A DNA stretch of 64,000 nucleotides from Sparassis latifolia (GCA_018466975.1 CM031560.1:2728001-2792000); one strand, 5' to 3'. Counted from the first letter of the stretch, positions 23,796-39,000 are shown. The notes: a model not told the origin generated them from the letters alone. Numbers and translations are program-made.

Positions 23796-26648
23796 ATGAC
23801 CGAGCCGCCGGTTGTGTTTAAGCGTTCTAGCAAGAAGCATGCCCAGCGAGGACGCGTCTCAACTCCAGAAGTAGTCGGAGAAAAAGAGAAGGAGAGCGAC
23901 CAGACAGCAGACTCCGAACAATCTCCTAGCATGCTTGCGACGAAACTAAAAAACAAGTTGCGCGCGAAGCCCAAAACCCGGCTCAGCTTCGGTGGCGACG
24001 AAGAGGTGAGCCATCGCATAGCATCCTTGGAATACTTACTCAGATGGAGAGTGACAGGAGGGGGATGGTGAGGTGTTTCAGGTGAAGAAGTCGAAGTTGA
24101 GTCGGAAGTTGACTCTGGGCAAGCATTCTGCGTCCCCGGGGAACATCCTTCCCTCGCCTTTTACACCACCCTCAACTCCGTCTTCCAACAAAACGCCAGT
24201 CTACGATGCCGCATACCTCTCCGAGCTCAAAGCGAGCACTCCCACCTCCCGCCCGCCACTCCCGGCAGACACTTCCATGTATGACGCGGACGTCTCCATG
24301 GACGTAGATACTCTGCAGCAACAGCCTTCAGTGTCCGTGGTAATTGACATAACTGGTAACGCCCCAACGGCATGCATATTCCCTTGCCTATGCGATGTTG
24401 ACTCTGATGTGCTACTCCAGGCGATGACTCGGAGACTGCAATTCTATCCGGGTCGTCTATCCTCGCTGCCAAGCAGAAGCGTGAGCGGCTGCGCACTGCG
24501 GAGAAGAGTGGCAACGAGGACTACATCTCGCTGTCGGTGTCGAAGCGGAGCGATTACTCCCAAGGTCCTCACCCAGAGAGCCGGCTGGTACGAGAAGAAG
24601 ACGAGTTGGGCGATGCAGACGATGGTAGGTCCTTAATTTCTTTCGCCAATCGTCGTGACGTTCATCTCTTGTAGAGTTTTCCGAATTCACGAGTGCACAA
24701 GAGAGGATCGCTCTCGGAAAGAAGTCTCGCAAGGTTGAGGCGAAGAAGCGGAGGGAAGAGATGAGCGAGATGATCGTCGATGCGTACGTGTGTACTACGT
24801 ACTCAGTGTCGCCATCTCACAGTCGACCCCAGGGAAGAGGAAGACGAGGAAACGATGCAATGGGAGCTGGAGCAGCTGCGTCGAGGCGGACTGCGAGCAG
24901 AAGAAACTGCAGAGAAAGCTCCTAAGCCAATCTACAAGCCTGCACCAAGTACGTATCATGTCTCAGCGAAAGGTCTCCGCGACTGATCCGTGTCACAGTA
25001 CCACCTGTCACCGAAATACCTACGTTGGGAGCCGCTGTTGCACGTCTAACACAGTCTCTCACGGCGCTGACAACTTCCCACGCGCAAAACTCACAGTCAA
25101 TGACAGCGATCGGAGAGGAGCAGGTGCAGCTGGAGGCGCGGGAGAAGGAGATGCGCGAGATGATTGCGAAGGCGGAGGAGAAGAGGAGCTGGTTTGCTGC
25201 GTTCAGAGAGTGGGTAGAGAGCGTTGCGACGTTTCTTGACGAAAAGGTCAGTGTACAATCGCATTCTGATATCTGTTTAATCTCATCATGGCGATGTAGT
25301 ACCCACAATTGGAGAAGCTTGAGGACGAACAGGCGTCTCTATTGAAAGAACGTGCGGAGATGATCTCTCAGCGCCGGCGAGCGGAAGACGAGGACGATCT
25401 CTCTGTATTTCTTGGCTCTCTGCCCCAGACACAACCGAAGGAAGATGAACTTGATGAGCTCGGCCGCGTCATCCCACAGGCTAACCCCACGGTCACTCGA
25501 CGCCACCGACGAAACGCTCGTGCGTCGCGGCGAATGCTAAGGCGTGCGAGCGGCCATGCGCAGCAGAATGAAGAGGAAGGATATTCAACCGATTCGTCGC
25601 TCCCGCCGTCCGATGCGGCGGACTACAAGACGGCCGTCGCGGCATTGCTGCGAGACACCAAAGACATTATGTCTGACGTCAAAGCAGAGGAGTTCCGAGA
25701 TCCCAGTCGGGGACTGGGAAAGTGGTTCGGGGAGTGGCGTGAGCGATTCAGCGACAGTTATACCAGTGCTTGGGGTGGACTTGGGATGGTCGGTGCCTGG
25801 GAATTCTGGGTTCGTTTGGAGTTGCTTGGATGGAGTCCGTTGGAGGTATGCAATTTACAAACCGTCTGCAACTATTATCACTGATTCTTGCTGCGTACGC
25901 GAATAGGACTCTAGGACCCTGGACGACTTCACATGGTACAAGTCGCTATACCATTACTCACATCCGCATCTGCAGTCCGGTGAGGACCAGGAAGCTGATA
26001 TCGGTCCGATGGGTCCTGATGGAGACCTTGTCTCTGCAATGATATCCACCGCGGTTATACCTCGACTCTGCAAGCTGATAGAAGCCGGCGGGTTTGATCC
26101 ATATTCGGCGAAGGACCTTCGGAAGTTAACAGATTTGGCGGAGCAGGTGGAAGCATCTGTAGAGAAAGATAATTTCAAGTTCGAGGTGAGTATACCCTTC
26201 TTATCCGTCTTGCCGTATAAGAAATCGTCCTCACGATGCCATTCAGTTATTGTTGAAATCCGTATACATCGTTCTGCAGGCTGCTGTCGCTTCCACGGAG
26301 TCTTTCCTCCCTTCCTATCTCGCACTGAGCAAGTCTCGCTTCGACCCGGAGGCGATCCCAGCTCGCCGGCGGTTCCTCACCAGACAGTGTAAGCTACTGT
26401 ATAATATCATCAACTGGAGGAAATACAGCGGTGAGAAGTATGGGATCGGCCAGCTCGCGACGAGGCTGGTGGATAGCTGTATGTTGCCCGTGGCAGACAG
26501 CGGGTGGGAAGTTGGTGGAGGGGAAACTATACGCAAGGTGTGCTGATCCTACATTCTGAGGTATTTCGCTGACTCTGTTTCTTAGGTTGTGCAGGTTCTT
26601 CCTGCAGAGTTACAGTCTCGATCTTTGAAACGTCGAGTAGGTGCTTGA
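23796..26648 (+). CDS. GC-rich sequence DNA-binding factor-like protein (PAXBP1/GCFC, NTR2-like splicing factor)
   Basis: Ten exons keep frame throughout: 23796-24005, 24082-24355, 24421-24624, 24675-24783, 24833-24948, 24999-25246, 25300-25845, 25907-26185, 26247-26537 and 26586-26648. They encode about 779 residues. The N-terminus has KRSSKK and KPKTRLSFGGDEE, typical of the NTR2/GCFC N-terminal region. Next come AAKQKRERLR, DDEFSEFTSAQERIALGKK and MQWELEQLRRGG, then a coiled-coil stretch (EQVQLEAREKEMREMIAKAEE). The C-terminal GCFC region includes WFGEWRERFSDSYTSAWGGL, LDDFTWYKSLYHY, AVIPRLCKLIEAGGFDPYSA and CKLLYNIINWRKYSGEKYG. Family members act in spliceosome disassembly (Ntr2/ILP1) and as PAX-binding proteins in animals. 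A nuclear splicing role is inferred. It converges with the right MDN1 gene. Confidence 0.9.
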
Positions 26649-27037
26649 TGGATCTCACGGAATCTATTGTTATTTCTATCGGTTAAATTATGGACGATTC
26701 TGAATAACTTGAGGCGGTGAGTATAACATTCGAGGACGATACGCATCAGCGTTTCTCTACGGGTGGGAGTACAGCGGTTTGGTCTTGACCATCCGTGTGT
26801 CACACTGCCACCCTCCTACGTTCTCGACATAGCGATACTGAAGCACTTTGACCCGCATGGTCTGGTTCTATGAGCTATTTTCTTTTGCCATGCGCGGCTC
26901 GTTCCGCTGTCAAATATTTCCAACCGTCGCTCTAAGTCGGAGGTCTTGATTCCAAGTTCTTTGCTCTCAGGGTTTCGTTGATTCAATTTCTTGGCATTAT
27001 ACATTCAGTACATATACAAGATGCGTGTTCGTACACT
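26649..27037. other. Convergent intergenic, GCFC-like / MDN1 3' ends
   Basis: About 390 bp between two convergent stop codons. It should hold both 3' UTRs. No gene is seen. Confidence 0.5.
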
Positions 27038-30000
27038 TCATTCTTCCGAAATCCTCTCGAAAAACTGCTTCAATGTCCCCGACAACACCTCCGGCAAAGC
27101 TTCCACATCCCTGAGCACCAAGTAGTATTCAAACGGGAAGGTGTCTAAGTACCGTTCCACGTGCAAATCCATTCGCCCGTTCACCGTCTTGTAAGCCACT
27201 TGGTTCATGGACAGGATGGAGTTGCCGCTGCCTCCCTGCCCAGTGGAAGAGACCTTGGTATGGAGTGAGTCGAGGATAATGAAGACGATCATGACACGCT
27301 GTTCCTCCGCTCTTCTCAGCACGGTACGCAGACGCTCGTGGTCTTGGCAAATACCATCAGAGATGATAATCTCCAATTGCCAGAGGTCAGACGCAGACGA
27401 GGACATCATGGACCGCCGTTCTCTAGCGTCCTGCAGTAGCCGCAAGCTGTTCTCGACGAGTAATAGGACCTGAGTTGCTTTCTGATCGAAACGGAACGCA
27501 GTCATGATCTTTGCACCGGCCTGGTCTGTGAATGGTCCGCCTTCAAAGCTGTGAAGAATATCCACCGACTCTCCGAACTTGGCTATAGCGATATCGCCCA
27601 CTTCCAAACGTCCTAGCGCCCGTGAAACAAGCGCCAGTGTCGAATATGCCAAATGAACGGAATGTGATTCCGCCATGGACTTGGAGTCATCGAGTGCGAT
27701 GAGGACTTGGTATTCTCGTTGGCTAGGTCTGGTACGGCGCAACCAAATCTTGTCCTTGGTGAACTCGCTGGCGATGTAGGGGATGATTTTCTTCATATTC
27801 AGCCGCTTCCCGGTGCGATAGTCACCCTTCAGCCGGGTCGCCAGGGTTGGTTCCAAGATAAGACGTAGCTGCTCACAGAGCGCATAGGATAGATCGTGAG
27901 TCAAGGACTCATAACACCGCCAGATGTCCTGGGCGCTGCTATCAGGCTGACCTTCCGCTTGCCACGCTCGCAAACGGACCTCGACATTTTCTGAAGTATC
28001 GTCCGGTACATGATGTTCCGTCGACACCTCCAGATTAGGCACAGCAGCTTTGTCTTCCCCGACATGTTCGCTAGAAAGCTGCGAGAGGATCTCATGTCGA
28101 GTAAGTGCGCTCTCCACACCATCGCCCGCTCCCGCTACGGGCCGGGGATCTGACAGAGGCATTGGATGTGGGCGCTGCTGTTCATGGACACTCGGCACGT
28201 CAAGTTCGCCCTCCGGGGGTAAGACAATGTTCTCGGTCTGATTACTGGCATCGGTGAACTTGAGTTCACTCAATTTGGCGACCTCTTCTTGACGCGCAGG
28301 GCCTAATGCTTGCATCTGACGACTGTCGTCATCGGCCTGCAGATACTCTAGCTGAGGTGCACTAGACGCATCCATCTCGTCCGTCTTCTGATCGTATGAG
28401 TCCTCTGCGTCAATGATTTCGTCGAAGCGCTGAATGATCTCCCGCATTGCATCACCAAGGCTACGTCGAGCATTGGATGATGAATGCGGCGCGGATACAG
28501 AAGAGGGGACGAGTCCTTGTCTTGTGCCAGCGGAATCGGCGTTACCGTCCACCCCTGTAGGACAATCGTTGCTCTCCGGGCCTTTGGACGTCCTAGCGCT
28601 GCACGGTTAGTTTGAGTAATACGACGAAGAACGCTTTGCACTTACTGCTGTTCGACAGTATGCTGGCTTTCTATCGTCTCATCGTACGGGGAAGCACCAG
28701 TTTCACCTTTCGACGTTTCAGTCGAGGAAGCTCCACCGTTAGTGGCATCGCAAGTCTCATTCTGTGCTGCTCCTTCGCTTCGTGCTCCTCCATGTGAGTC
28801 TCCCTTGTCTGACCCGTCCCCTGCATCTGTATGGAGATCTGGCTGGGCGACGGCAGTTTCTTCATCCTCACGAGTATCTGCTGGAGGACTACTGTCATCC
28901 ACCTGCGCTTGAACGGCAGCTTCGTCTATTGGTTCATCTTCCCCTTCCGGAGGACCACCGGATAGATCTTCGCGCGTATCTTCCGCATCCTCCACTGCAT
29001 CATCCATGCTAATATCATCATCGTCGGCATCTGGCACGTCCTGTGCAGAATCGAGCTTCATGTCTTCAGGTAAATCCAGAGTATTCGCATCTTGAATATA
29101 GTCATCCATGGGTGCCCCATTATCGCCATTGTCTTCCTGGTCCGCATCTTCCTCTGTAGTCTCTTCCATTGTTTCTTCCATTTGTTGCTCACCACCTGTC
29201 TCGGGAGAATGTGGTGCGGGAGGCTTGATGCTCTCTTGTTCGTCTTTAGCTACGACATCGGAACTTTGTTGTCGGGTCGAGTGGTCTTGGTCAGCTTTGG
29301 AACGATTCTGCGCATCTCGAGGACCCGATTCGTCTCCCCATAGCTTTTCATCGATGGCGGACGGATCAGTTGCGTCCAAACTGCCCAACTGCTCTTCCGG
29401 AGCCTCCTCATCATCCTGCTCTTCCTGCTCCTGGTCAGATTCATTTTCTGGGACGTCCTCCATTTGACCGTCAAAATCTTCACTCATCTCCACCGCATTT
29501 CCTTCCTCTGCTCTTTCTACTTTTTTGTCTGCACCTCCGTCCTCTCCTTGCATGCCCTCGACTTGACTTTCCTCTGCAATCTCTTTGCTGACATTTTCAT
29601 CGCCGGTACCCTCTCCTAGTCCTGTTCCACCGGCTCGCTCAGCTCCTTCCTCGCCTGGCCCAGCTTCTTCCGTATCGGGAGGTTTGCAGAAACCTTCCTT
29701 GGCAACCGCTCGCATAACTGAACAAATAACGTAATCGAGTTTGAGGAGGGCCTTAGTCCATTCACAGTGGTTGGATAGATGGACTTCAGCCAGTTCGACA
29801 TAGCGATCCAGGAATGGGAGTATGCGGGATATTCTCTCCCGTTGCTCATCTGGAGGGCATGCAAGGAGTTCCCCAAAAATTGTAGTAGTTTGTTCCAACA
29901 CGTCTTCGAGTCCAAGTAAGCGGGTGATCTGAATGAGAGCACGGTGCTCTTCTCGAATGAAATGTTCCCTGCAATCTGATGGAGGTTCAAGAGAGGTATT

Positions 30001-33000
30001 CAGAGGAAGAGACAAGACTGCTTGAATGTTGACAAGAAGAGTAGTTATTAATGATCCAGTGCTGTCGGTAGTGTGTCGTTGAGTTGCCTCAGGAGTGGGC
30101 AGAAGTTGGCATCCTTCTAACCATTCGACGACGGGCACTACGAAATAGTCAACGGGGTGTCCACATTCAGACCATCTGTGAAGCATGTCCATGGTCGAAG
30201 TGATATGATCCATCGCTTGAGATAAGACAGCACGTTCACCTATTGGGCGACGATTGAATGTGAAATGACCGAAGCACATGATGAATCCGTACCTTCTAGT
30301 AGCACCGGACATTCTGTTAAGCGCATATGCTGAACGATTGTGCCCAACACACGTGAAAAGTCCCTGGAAGTGTTCGACGATTCTTCGATCTCCTGAAGAA
30401 CCACCGAAGGGATGACTGTACCAGGCTGGTGAATCTCGTAGTCCCGCAAATGACCTAGTGTCTCATTTAGAGCATGAGTCAATTTACACGTTGTATCCTT
30501 TACGTTCGTGATACGGGACATCATTTCGGAACCAGACGAGACCACTTTGGAGGATAGCAACATGTGGCAGCGCGACACCACGTTCTTGAGTTCCTTATAC
30601 GCGTGAAGCGTATTGCTGACGCTGTACTGATGTAAGATCGAGTCTGGTTATGTCATGCGTAACATACCATGATCGACTACCCAATGCAAACTCGAAACCC
30701 GATTCGAGCAACAATATTCCTCGTTGCAATTCTCGAGTTGATACGTCTTCGTGATGGCTAGAAAGGAGCATCCTCAAAACTGGGAGTGTGCTCACCAGGC
30801 AGTTCAAGTATTCTTCTCCCTTCTCCGCCGATGATAGTGGGTGTGTATACGACGTCATCTGCGGCTGTTCTCTGAGCCAACGTAGACTTGCTTGTTGTTC
30901 CAAAACGCGCGGCCTCATGTTTGATGCAAAACCCACACGTTTCAGCTCCTTTAGCAGGTCGCTCCAGGCTTTCCGTTTTCGTAGCATGAAGGACTTCGAC
31001 AGTTTCTCGCGTTGCGCCGGCGCCAGATTAACTGGGACCGACAGCTTTGCTAGAGACTTTGAGACCGTGATGATATCGGTAGCGAGGCCGTCCATAGCAA
31101 TAGGAGAGTATGACCCGATGAGAGAGTTGACACGACCAGTCACCAACATCTCGAAATTGCTGAATGTTCTGTCCAGGTTCGCCAGATGCTGAGGGAGATC
31201 TGAAGCAGAGGGAAAGGCGTGGATCGAAACACTTGGTCTCTGCAAAACAGTAGAAAATCCATGCTTCCCAGAGGGCGAATGCGACGCCCCGAGTTCCTGA
31301 GAGGCCGGTTGCATATATTCGCTGACAGGCTGGCGAAGCACATCACGGAATTTTCGGATACACTTGTACAATTGTCTATGTGTCCGCTGAGCACTTTGTT
31401 TCAACGCGTGGACATTGACGTCTTTCCAACTAGCAAGTTTGATATCGTTTCGTATGTCTTTCTCCAACTCGTCTCGTTGAACTTTCAGAGCTGTCGAAAT
31501 GTTGCCAGAATATTGACTGTAGTAGGAGATAGTGGATTGCAAGATGCATTGGACGCGTCGAAGAGCCTTTAACGCCCGAATTGCCTTCGTAGGGATAATA
31601 TTGTCAATGTACACCTCGAAGGTGGAGAGTAGCTGCAAGCGGGCCTCGAATTGGCCAATCGGACTGCGGGTGACATAGTCGTCTAATAGAGGAACAAGCT
31701 TGTCGAAATAATCCGTCGATCGATCAGATGCTTCTTCTTCTTCTTCATGAGCTGCAGTGATGACGCCCTGAACAACAGCTTCATACAGATGGAACCACCA
31801 CTCAAACGCTCCATTTGAAAAGGAGAGTGCTTGAGTTCGCAACAAGTCCTGCCAACAAGCCAACTCTAGACGTCGCCAGTCCACGATGAGCTCCGTTAAG
31901 ATCTGCCGGTGTGCCTTTAGGCTGTTATCCCGGTTGCTGTACTTCTCCCAGTCCTCGGTATGTAGCAGGAGCTGCTCCAATGCGGTCAGGATCTTTGCAA
32001 CAGGATTAGTGAGACTCAGGCTCATGATGCTGTCGCAACGAGTCTGTAAATGTCGCAGGACCATCTGATCGGGCCATTCCTGAATGAGCAAATCGAGTCG
32101 GGTACGCAAAGCTTCCAACACTCGGAAGGCTTTCTGAATTTCAGGAACGTTACTGTCGAGATAAAAGTCATAGGGCTTTTCCTTTGCATGAGATTTAGTA
32201 CGCAGCTCCGACAGCCGGTCGTGCAACAGGGCTATCTGGAATGGACGACTTCGCTGGTCTAGACTTTCCGGCAGGGACGCTATCCCGACATGAAGCATGG
32301 AAGCCACTAGAGACCTTCGAATTCGGATGAAATGCGAGGCAACGTCTGCTACGGATCGGCGAGACAACGAAAGGTCAAGAAGCAGTTCATGAAGACGATA
32401 AAGGCTCGTGACTTGGGCTTCATCAACGAGTGGGCTTTTCTTCTCTTCAATCGATGGATCGGATGATACCTCCTGCTCCAAGGCATTTTCAAAATCAGGG
32501 AATATCTCCAAGAAGTCCTGTTCTTCCATCTCGGCCTCTGTGACAGCACTGTTCCCAGGCTTGCGATAAAGAGACTGAGCTTCGCGGTCCTTATCTTCGT
32601 TCCTAGCTCGATCGATGAGCCACAGGCCAAAAGCCTGTTCGTAAATTGTCTCTATGACCTGCATGTGAGTCTGCAGATCGACTCCCAACGAAACTTCTAG
32701 AGTGACTCCTGCGAAATTCGCCAACAGCGGACCAAGCGCAGAGTTGTGAGACACTCCAGAACTTTCGCGCAGTAATTTTGCGCTCTGCACTGAAGGGAAA
32801 GCAACGAGGGCATTGACGTGGTGGGCATCATCAACGTCGCCGTCAGAATGTGTAAGATCGTCTAAGACTAGACGCAAGCCAAGCTTCATTGAAAGGAGAG
32901 CAAGTTGTAATGGTCCGCTGACATCCGTGTAATCCGGATACGCTGTGGTGAGACGTTGAGAGAAGGATGTGAGAGATTCCTGAACAACTTGTTCTCTGGC

Positions 33001-36000
33001 CAAAGCATGAGAACTTCTAGCCATCAAAGCCAGAACAATTGCGTCCACCTTGGCAGGAGGGATCACATGCGACAAGAATTGAGAGATCTCTGCCCAGTAG
33101 GCGTGTAGACGGGTGACGTTGCGCCTAACCACATGGCCTTCCGAGAAATCTTCTACGCGGTTCTTCTCTGCTTCCAGCAACAGTGAATCCAGATATATCT
33201 CTGCTGCCCCTGTCGGCTGTTTGACTACGCGTGCCTCGTACTGCGTATACATTTCTTTCTCGAAAGAAAACATTGCGAACTGGTCCTCCCAGAAGTCGTG
33301 CCGGCAGCGTCGAAGAGCAGCAGGGTCTATGGGTGAACTGGGCACATACAATTCCACAAGGAATTCGGACAGAGCAATCCAACATCGACCTAAATCGGAT
33401 AATGAGATAGACGGCGCGTCATGGGAACCAGACATCCGAAGGAAGACAGGACGGAGATGTTTTCTGTATGCGTTCTTGAATCCCAGATGCGTGCTCTCAT
33501 CCAGTGTCGTAAGAAGATTTGAGATCGGCTGGTGAAATGCAAAAGAAGCGTGCTGTTCATTTCCACCACCTGCTTCTGGAAAGCAGTAACAGATCTATCG
33601 AAGACTCAGCATCAGCGATACATTCACTGAAACGTTCTCCACATACCATTGTGATGGTCTGTACGAGCAGCATCGTCACTTGGCTCGCTCGAGTTGCCGA
33701 GGGGTCGGTGAGATCGGTCGAGAAAAGCCTTAACCGTAGTAATAGTGCTCGTTCGTAAGGCGCAAGCGATTGCAATGACTTGTGGTTTGAGTCACTGTAT
33801 CAGTTGTAAGGTGATGCATTCATTTATTGCAAAGAAATCTACTTACCAGTCACAAAGCGTGCCATGTAACTCAATTGGGATGAACAAGTGAGATGGTCCG
33901 TCGACCTGCAAGATCTTTCAACACGCCAATCGAGAGAAGTATAATTATCACAGACCTTGAGATCTGAAGATATATTCCAAATCTCGCGCAGCCATTGTTT
34001 GTGCGCCATAGCAACAAATGACAGATGCACCTCAGCTGTGGAAGAATCGATCAGGACTGTTTCGCACACATGGGTCATACGGTGAGACATACGTGTTCGA
34101 TCGTCCGTTGCCCAGAGAAGATATTGATACGGTAGGAGGTGCGACAGAGGCGTATTGAGGTTCTGGAGGCCGAGATCCAACAACTCGTTCAAGGATTTGC
34201 GGCGTTTCTGGATCGCGTTCAAACAAGGCACTCGAAAACGACAAAATGTACACACCTCAACTAAATCGCCGTTTAGAGGTTCGCGACATAGAACACGATG
34301 CAACGCAGAAAGTTCACTCGTGAGGAACGTCAACCCAACCTGAGTGACCTCGGCGCCGTTGGGCTCAACTACACTGCCCGGGGATATCGAAAACCACTAT
34401 CTGTCCTTTAGCATGCGTTCATCCAATACGATAACAAGAATCACCTTCTCCAATCGTTCTGCCAGCCGGATCGCATCGCGTTGCTCAGCATTGGATGCAA
34501 CGCCTGAATTACACCAGATTGCGGCAACTTGAAGCATCTGTGACCGACGCTCTGGAAAACATATCAGCATAGCAGCATTTTTGAAGACAACTTGTTATCA
34601 CACCGAGCGAAGTTGGATCCAACAGTTTGTCCATCAACTTTTCCGCATCAAACACTCTGGCCATACGACCTTCGTTCATACTGTTGCTCGTCAACGTAGT
34701 CCATATCTCTGTCAAACCGCTACCAGAGGTAAGTGCCACCGCATCTGCTAGGGCATTCGCTTGTGCCTCGACCTGTGCAAAGTGATGATAATGGAGAGTC
34801 AGTGCATCGATGAACCACCGGACAACGACTTGAACAACGGAATAATTGAATGATGTATCCAGCAAAGCTGTTGCTAAATGGCGAGAGTAATAAAGCAATT
34901 TCAAAGTGAGATCCAAGACGGCCTATTGGAAAGTTAGCACTACTGACTCGGCGCACAATCAATCAACCAATTCGCAGACTCACCTGTATAGTTGGCTCGC
35001 TTTCGTCATAGAAAGATTGGAGCACGTCCTGAGTCGCGATACGAACAGCTTCCAACAACAATCTGGCCTCTTCTACTGCGCGTGTTCTTCCGACATTCTC
35101 CATGGGTCGTCTCGATGCTCGTCCGGTTTCTGCGCTCTGTTCGGCTGACCTCTTCTTCGCACGTTCATTCTCAAAGTGCAGGGCAATGACCACACGCAAT
35201 GCACGGGGAATTGCATCAAACGGGATCTTGGCCATCTCACTCTTGTATAGTGCACGAGGCAGTGACTTGGCTTCGAAGGGTATCGGCTGAACGTATTTCA
35301 TGTTTAGTACTCATCGCGAAAACGGGTGATGACGAAGTTTCGATTGACTAATATGGTATCACTAACCTGTACAGCAAGAAATTCGTACGGTAATCCTAAA
35401 CGATGCAACCTTCCTCTCAGATTCAAAATCTTTCGGAGTAATTGAGATTGAGAGAAGCTATGCAATATTGTTTGAAGAAGAGGATTCATGGAAGCGAAGC
35501 TTGCATGGAGGAAGCGAGAGACATAGGGCAGATAAGCTGGTACCAGGTTTCTGCTAATAAAATTCGCCGCAGCATGACATTCCAGTACCGACATGGACGA
35601 AGATAATTGCAGCGAAGGAGCCAGATCGATTAATAGGGAAACAGCGCTGTCATTACTGGAGAGTCCGCGGGCAGGCCATCTAGAATCAAGGAGTTGAGCA
35701 GATGCCGCTGGAGGTGTGATTGCTCCTCTCCGTAATAGCTCATACTGGATCGAAGATTTTTTGATGTCGGCGTAGAACACAGGAAACACGACAGGAAGGC
35801 GTAGGTGGTCCATGATGCGTATGCGGTCCTCTTCGGTCCAAGTATTCAGAAGAGCGACTTCAATTCCTCGGTTGCGCATAGCTCTGGATAATTCCCCGTA
35901 CTGGGGCTCGACGCACATGAACAACCTGAAATTCGGATGGGGCTTTATAACCTGCACTTGGCCGTCCACTTGACCCCTCTCGTTCAATGTGAGAGTACCA

Positions 36001-39000
36001 TTAGCCTCGCAGAGGGAATTCAGACGATCCAGAACCGAAGGACTGCACAGGTTTGCTCCGTCGAGTAAAAGCCAGTGACCGTCTCTCAAAGCATGGACGA
36101 GAGGGCCGTCAACCCATTCCAGCTTTCCGGAGCCGCCATGCGATATCGCCTTCAGGTCCGCCCGAAGTATTCGTCGCTGAGTACACCACGGCTCAGGTAA
36201 GTCTTCAAGCCTGTCTAGAAGGGAGCATGCGAGGTTGGCTACTTCTGGAAAGGCGTGCACCATCCGGCGATCTCGTGTCGCCCTCTTCAAAGCACTGTAG
36301 TCAGCAAACACGTGAAGTTTGGACCCATTGGATGAGCTGGATACTTGATCCAACAGGGAGAAAATATCGTTCACGATAGCGGTTGCACGGTAATTGCTAT
36401 CAACCTCCTCGAAGCTGCCTAGAATGTCAGTCGTGTCGGATGCATTATTGATGGATATCTCTTGAAGGTCCCTGCCACACATATTAGCTACCAGTCGCAC
36501 CAAGGCTGTCTTACCACTGTCGCGCAGTCCGGTAAGAATCGTCAACCAGCTATTCTCCAGGCAAATCCCCACGGACTCGAGGGCAGTCAGATGCGTTTGG
36601 AGTATCCGACCTGGGCGACGGCCACGAGAGACGCCTTGTCGAGATGCGAAGAACTGTCCCACCTGGAGGAATGATGGTGAAATGGATAACCTTGTTGCGT
36701 CTTCCCTGGGTGTATCAGAGAAGATATTGTCGAAAAGCGATCGTGCTTGCTCCCTGTCAGAATCAGACCTGAAGCGCTGTAGGAAAATGGTAGGGAGATA
36801 CTGGGCCGCATAGTTTCTCGTGGTTGAATGCCGTAGTAATGTACCCCAACGAATCACATCGCGCAAGTTGAACTCCCATGGTGCACCTTCTCTAGCAAAG
36901 AATCTCTTGAGAACGACCTCCTCGTTGAGACGGCAGGTATAAGCAATTAATCCTTCCAGTTGTTCCACAGGGCAATGCGGGAACAACTTCTGACAAATTA
37001 GTAGTAAATCCTGTGGATTGAGCTCTTGCACATAGACCTTCGTGAAGCGGTTCAGGAATGACTTAGGCAAGCCTTTACGACCACCACCTTCATGTAATGG
37101 ATTCTGCGCAGCAAAGATTCGGAAAGAGGGATGCCGAGTGAATGAACGCCCGAGCTCGGGAATGTAGACAGTCCCTCGATGGTCCAACACTGCGTTGAGA
37201 CCTTCAAGGACAGCTTGCGGGGCTAAGTTCATTTCGTCGAGTAGCACCCAATGTCCCTGCTGCAACGCTCGAAGGAATTCTGCATCCTTCCAAGTAAACT
37301 GCCCTGCTTCTGCGCCTTCAACCGGAAGATCTGAGCCGAACAGATCGACAAGGTCGGTCTGATCTGACAAGTTAATCCTACACAGATTGTATCCGCAGAT
37401 ATTTGCTAAAGCAGCGATTAGACTTGTTTTACCAACTCCAGGGCTTCCTTCCAACAGGATAGGCTTCGGTAATTGGCATGCTCTCACTACGCGTAGAACA
37501 TTACTGCGGGTAGTTGGAGCTTGGAGGCTGAACTGCTGAGGAGTAGGATCCTTCGGTCCTCGAGGGATGGAGAAGGATCCAAGCTGCACACGAAGCGCGG
37601 AATCGAACGAAGGTGTGTACTCTGCAGAATCCGTAAGCGGCGCCAAGTCTTGTACTTTCTCTATCGCCCTCCTCCGGAGTAACTCAAGCGCGTTCCGTGA
37701 GTATGAGTTGAACTGAGGCATGGAACCCAGACCGTCGAGGAATGTCATGTTCGCCGCGTGGTGCTATAGATCATATCAGTTATCACATGCTAGAGGTGTC
37801 GATGAATCACTTACGAAGAGCTCGTTAGGAGGCATACACTCTTGTCCATAGGAATGATACGTGGCGTTCGAGAAATTGACCCACGCCTGCGATGTAAAAC
37901 AGGTTATAAATTTGATACTGATGTGAACAATAGATGCGTACCAGAACATCGCGCAGGCTGAGGATAGAGCGATCATTAGCCTGGGCGCAAAGCCACTCCA
38001 CAAAGTCCAAAACGGGTCCCGTGTAGTCTCTCAACGGCGCATGTCGCCATAGGCTGTCGACAATACACTCGAGATCATTTCGATCCGTGACAGACGGTAC
38101 CCAAATCTCCGTGAACCTGTTCCGCAGTGCCGGCGACAGCTCCTTCTTGCCGTAATCGCCACCTGGATTCATGGTAGCCACAAGTTTGAAGTCATCCGCT
38201 GCCTTGATACAAGGCAGCTCAAGTGTGTCGCCCCCGCGTTCCGCAAGAATGATGGTACGTTCAGGCTCAAGCACACTGTTAAGACGTTCAAGAACGGAAT
38301 CATCTGCCAGTGAGATTTCATCCAGGAGAAATACGTCGCCATTCCGCATCGATTCAACAAGGGGGCCGTCGCGCCATTGGAACATCGCCAACAGACGTTG
38401 TAGCTTCGCAAGAACCTCCTGCAAAGAGCTCAATTCTGCGGCATGGTGAGCATTGGACTTGACAATCCGATCGACGGTGGTAATCAATGTCTGGATATTT
38501 GTTTCCGCAGTTGCAATCCCGTATCGCTCGAGTATCGATACTGTCTCACGGACCGTCTCGCTCTCCAATGCCGCCCTGTTGCGGACCGGACGCAATCCAC
38601 CAATCAGATCCGCAGTTTCGGTGTTCTGGTGGCAGTTTACGGTCCGTAGTGTCTGCGAGACTGTCTCGGCGTACAGCTGACATACAGATGTCTTCCCACA
38701 ACCGGTCTCTCCAACGAGTAGAACAGGTTCATTGAACCGCAAAGCCCGAGAAACGAGGACAAAAAGACGCTGCATTGCCGACGTCCATACCACTTGACCT
38801 GGCGGAGGAAGAGGACATCCAAGGAACGCTGGGAGGTCACGGTGTGGCTGGTGGAAGTCATAGAGACTTCGCTCATCGATGTGGACTTTCATGATGGTTT
38901 CAATGACTTCCTTCACAATTGCCTTGTCGTCTTCTCGACGGGCGCGTTCTGCGAGAAGCATATAACCGTTTGCCGCCAACTCGTCGTAGTCCAACGCGTC

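Noticed and set aside
28764..29591. Several plus-strand open frames opposite the MDN1 3' region
   Set aside because: They are antisense shadows of the Asp/Glu-rich repeat coding region of midasin.
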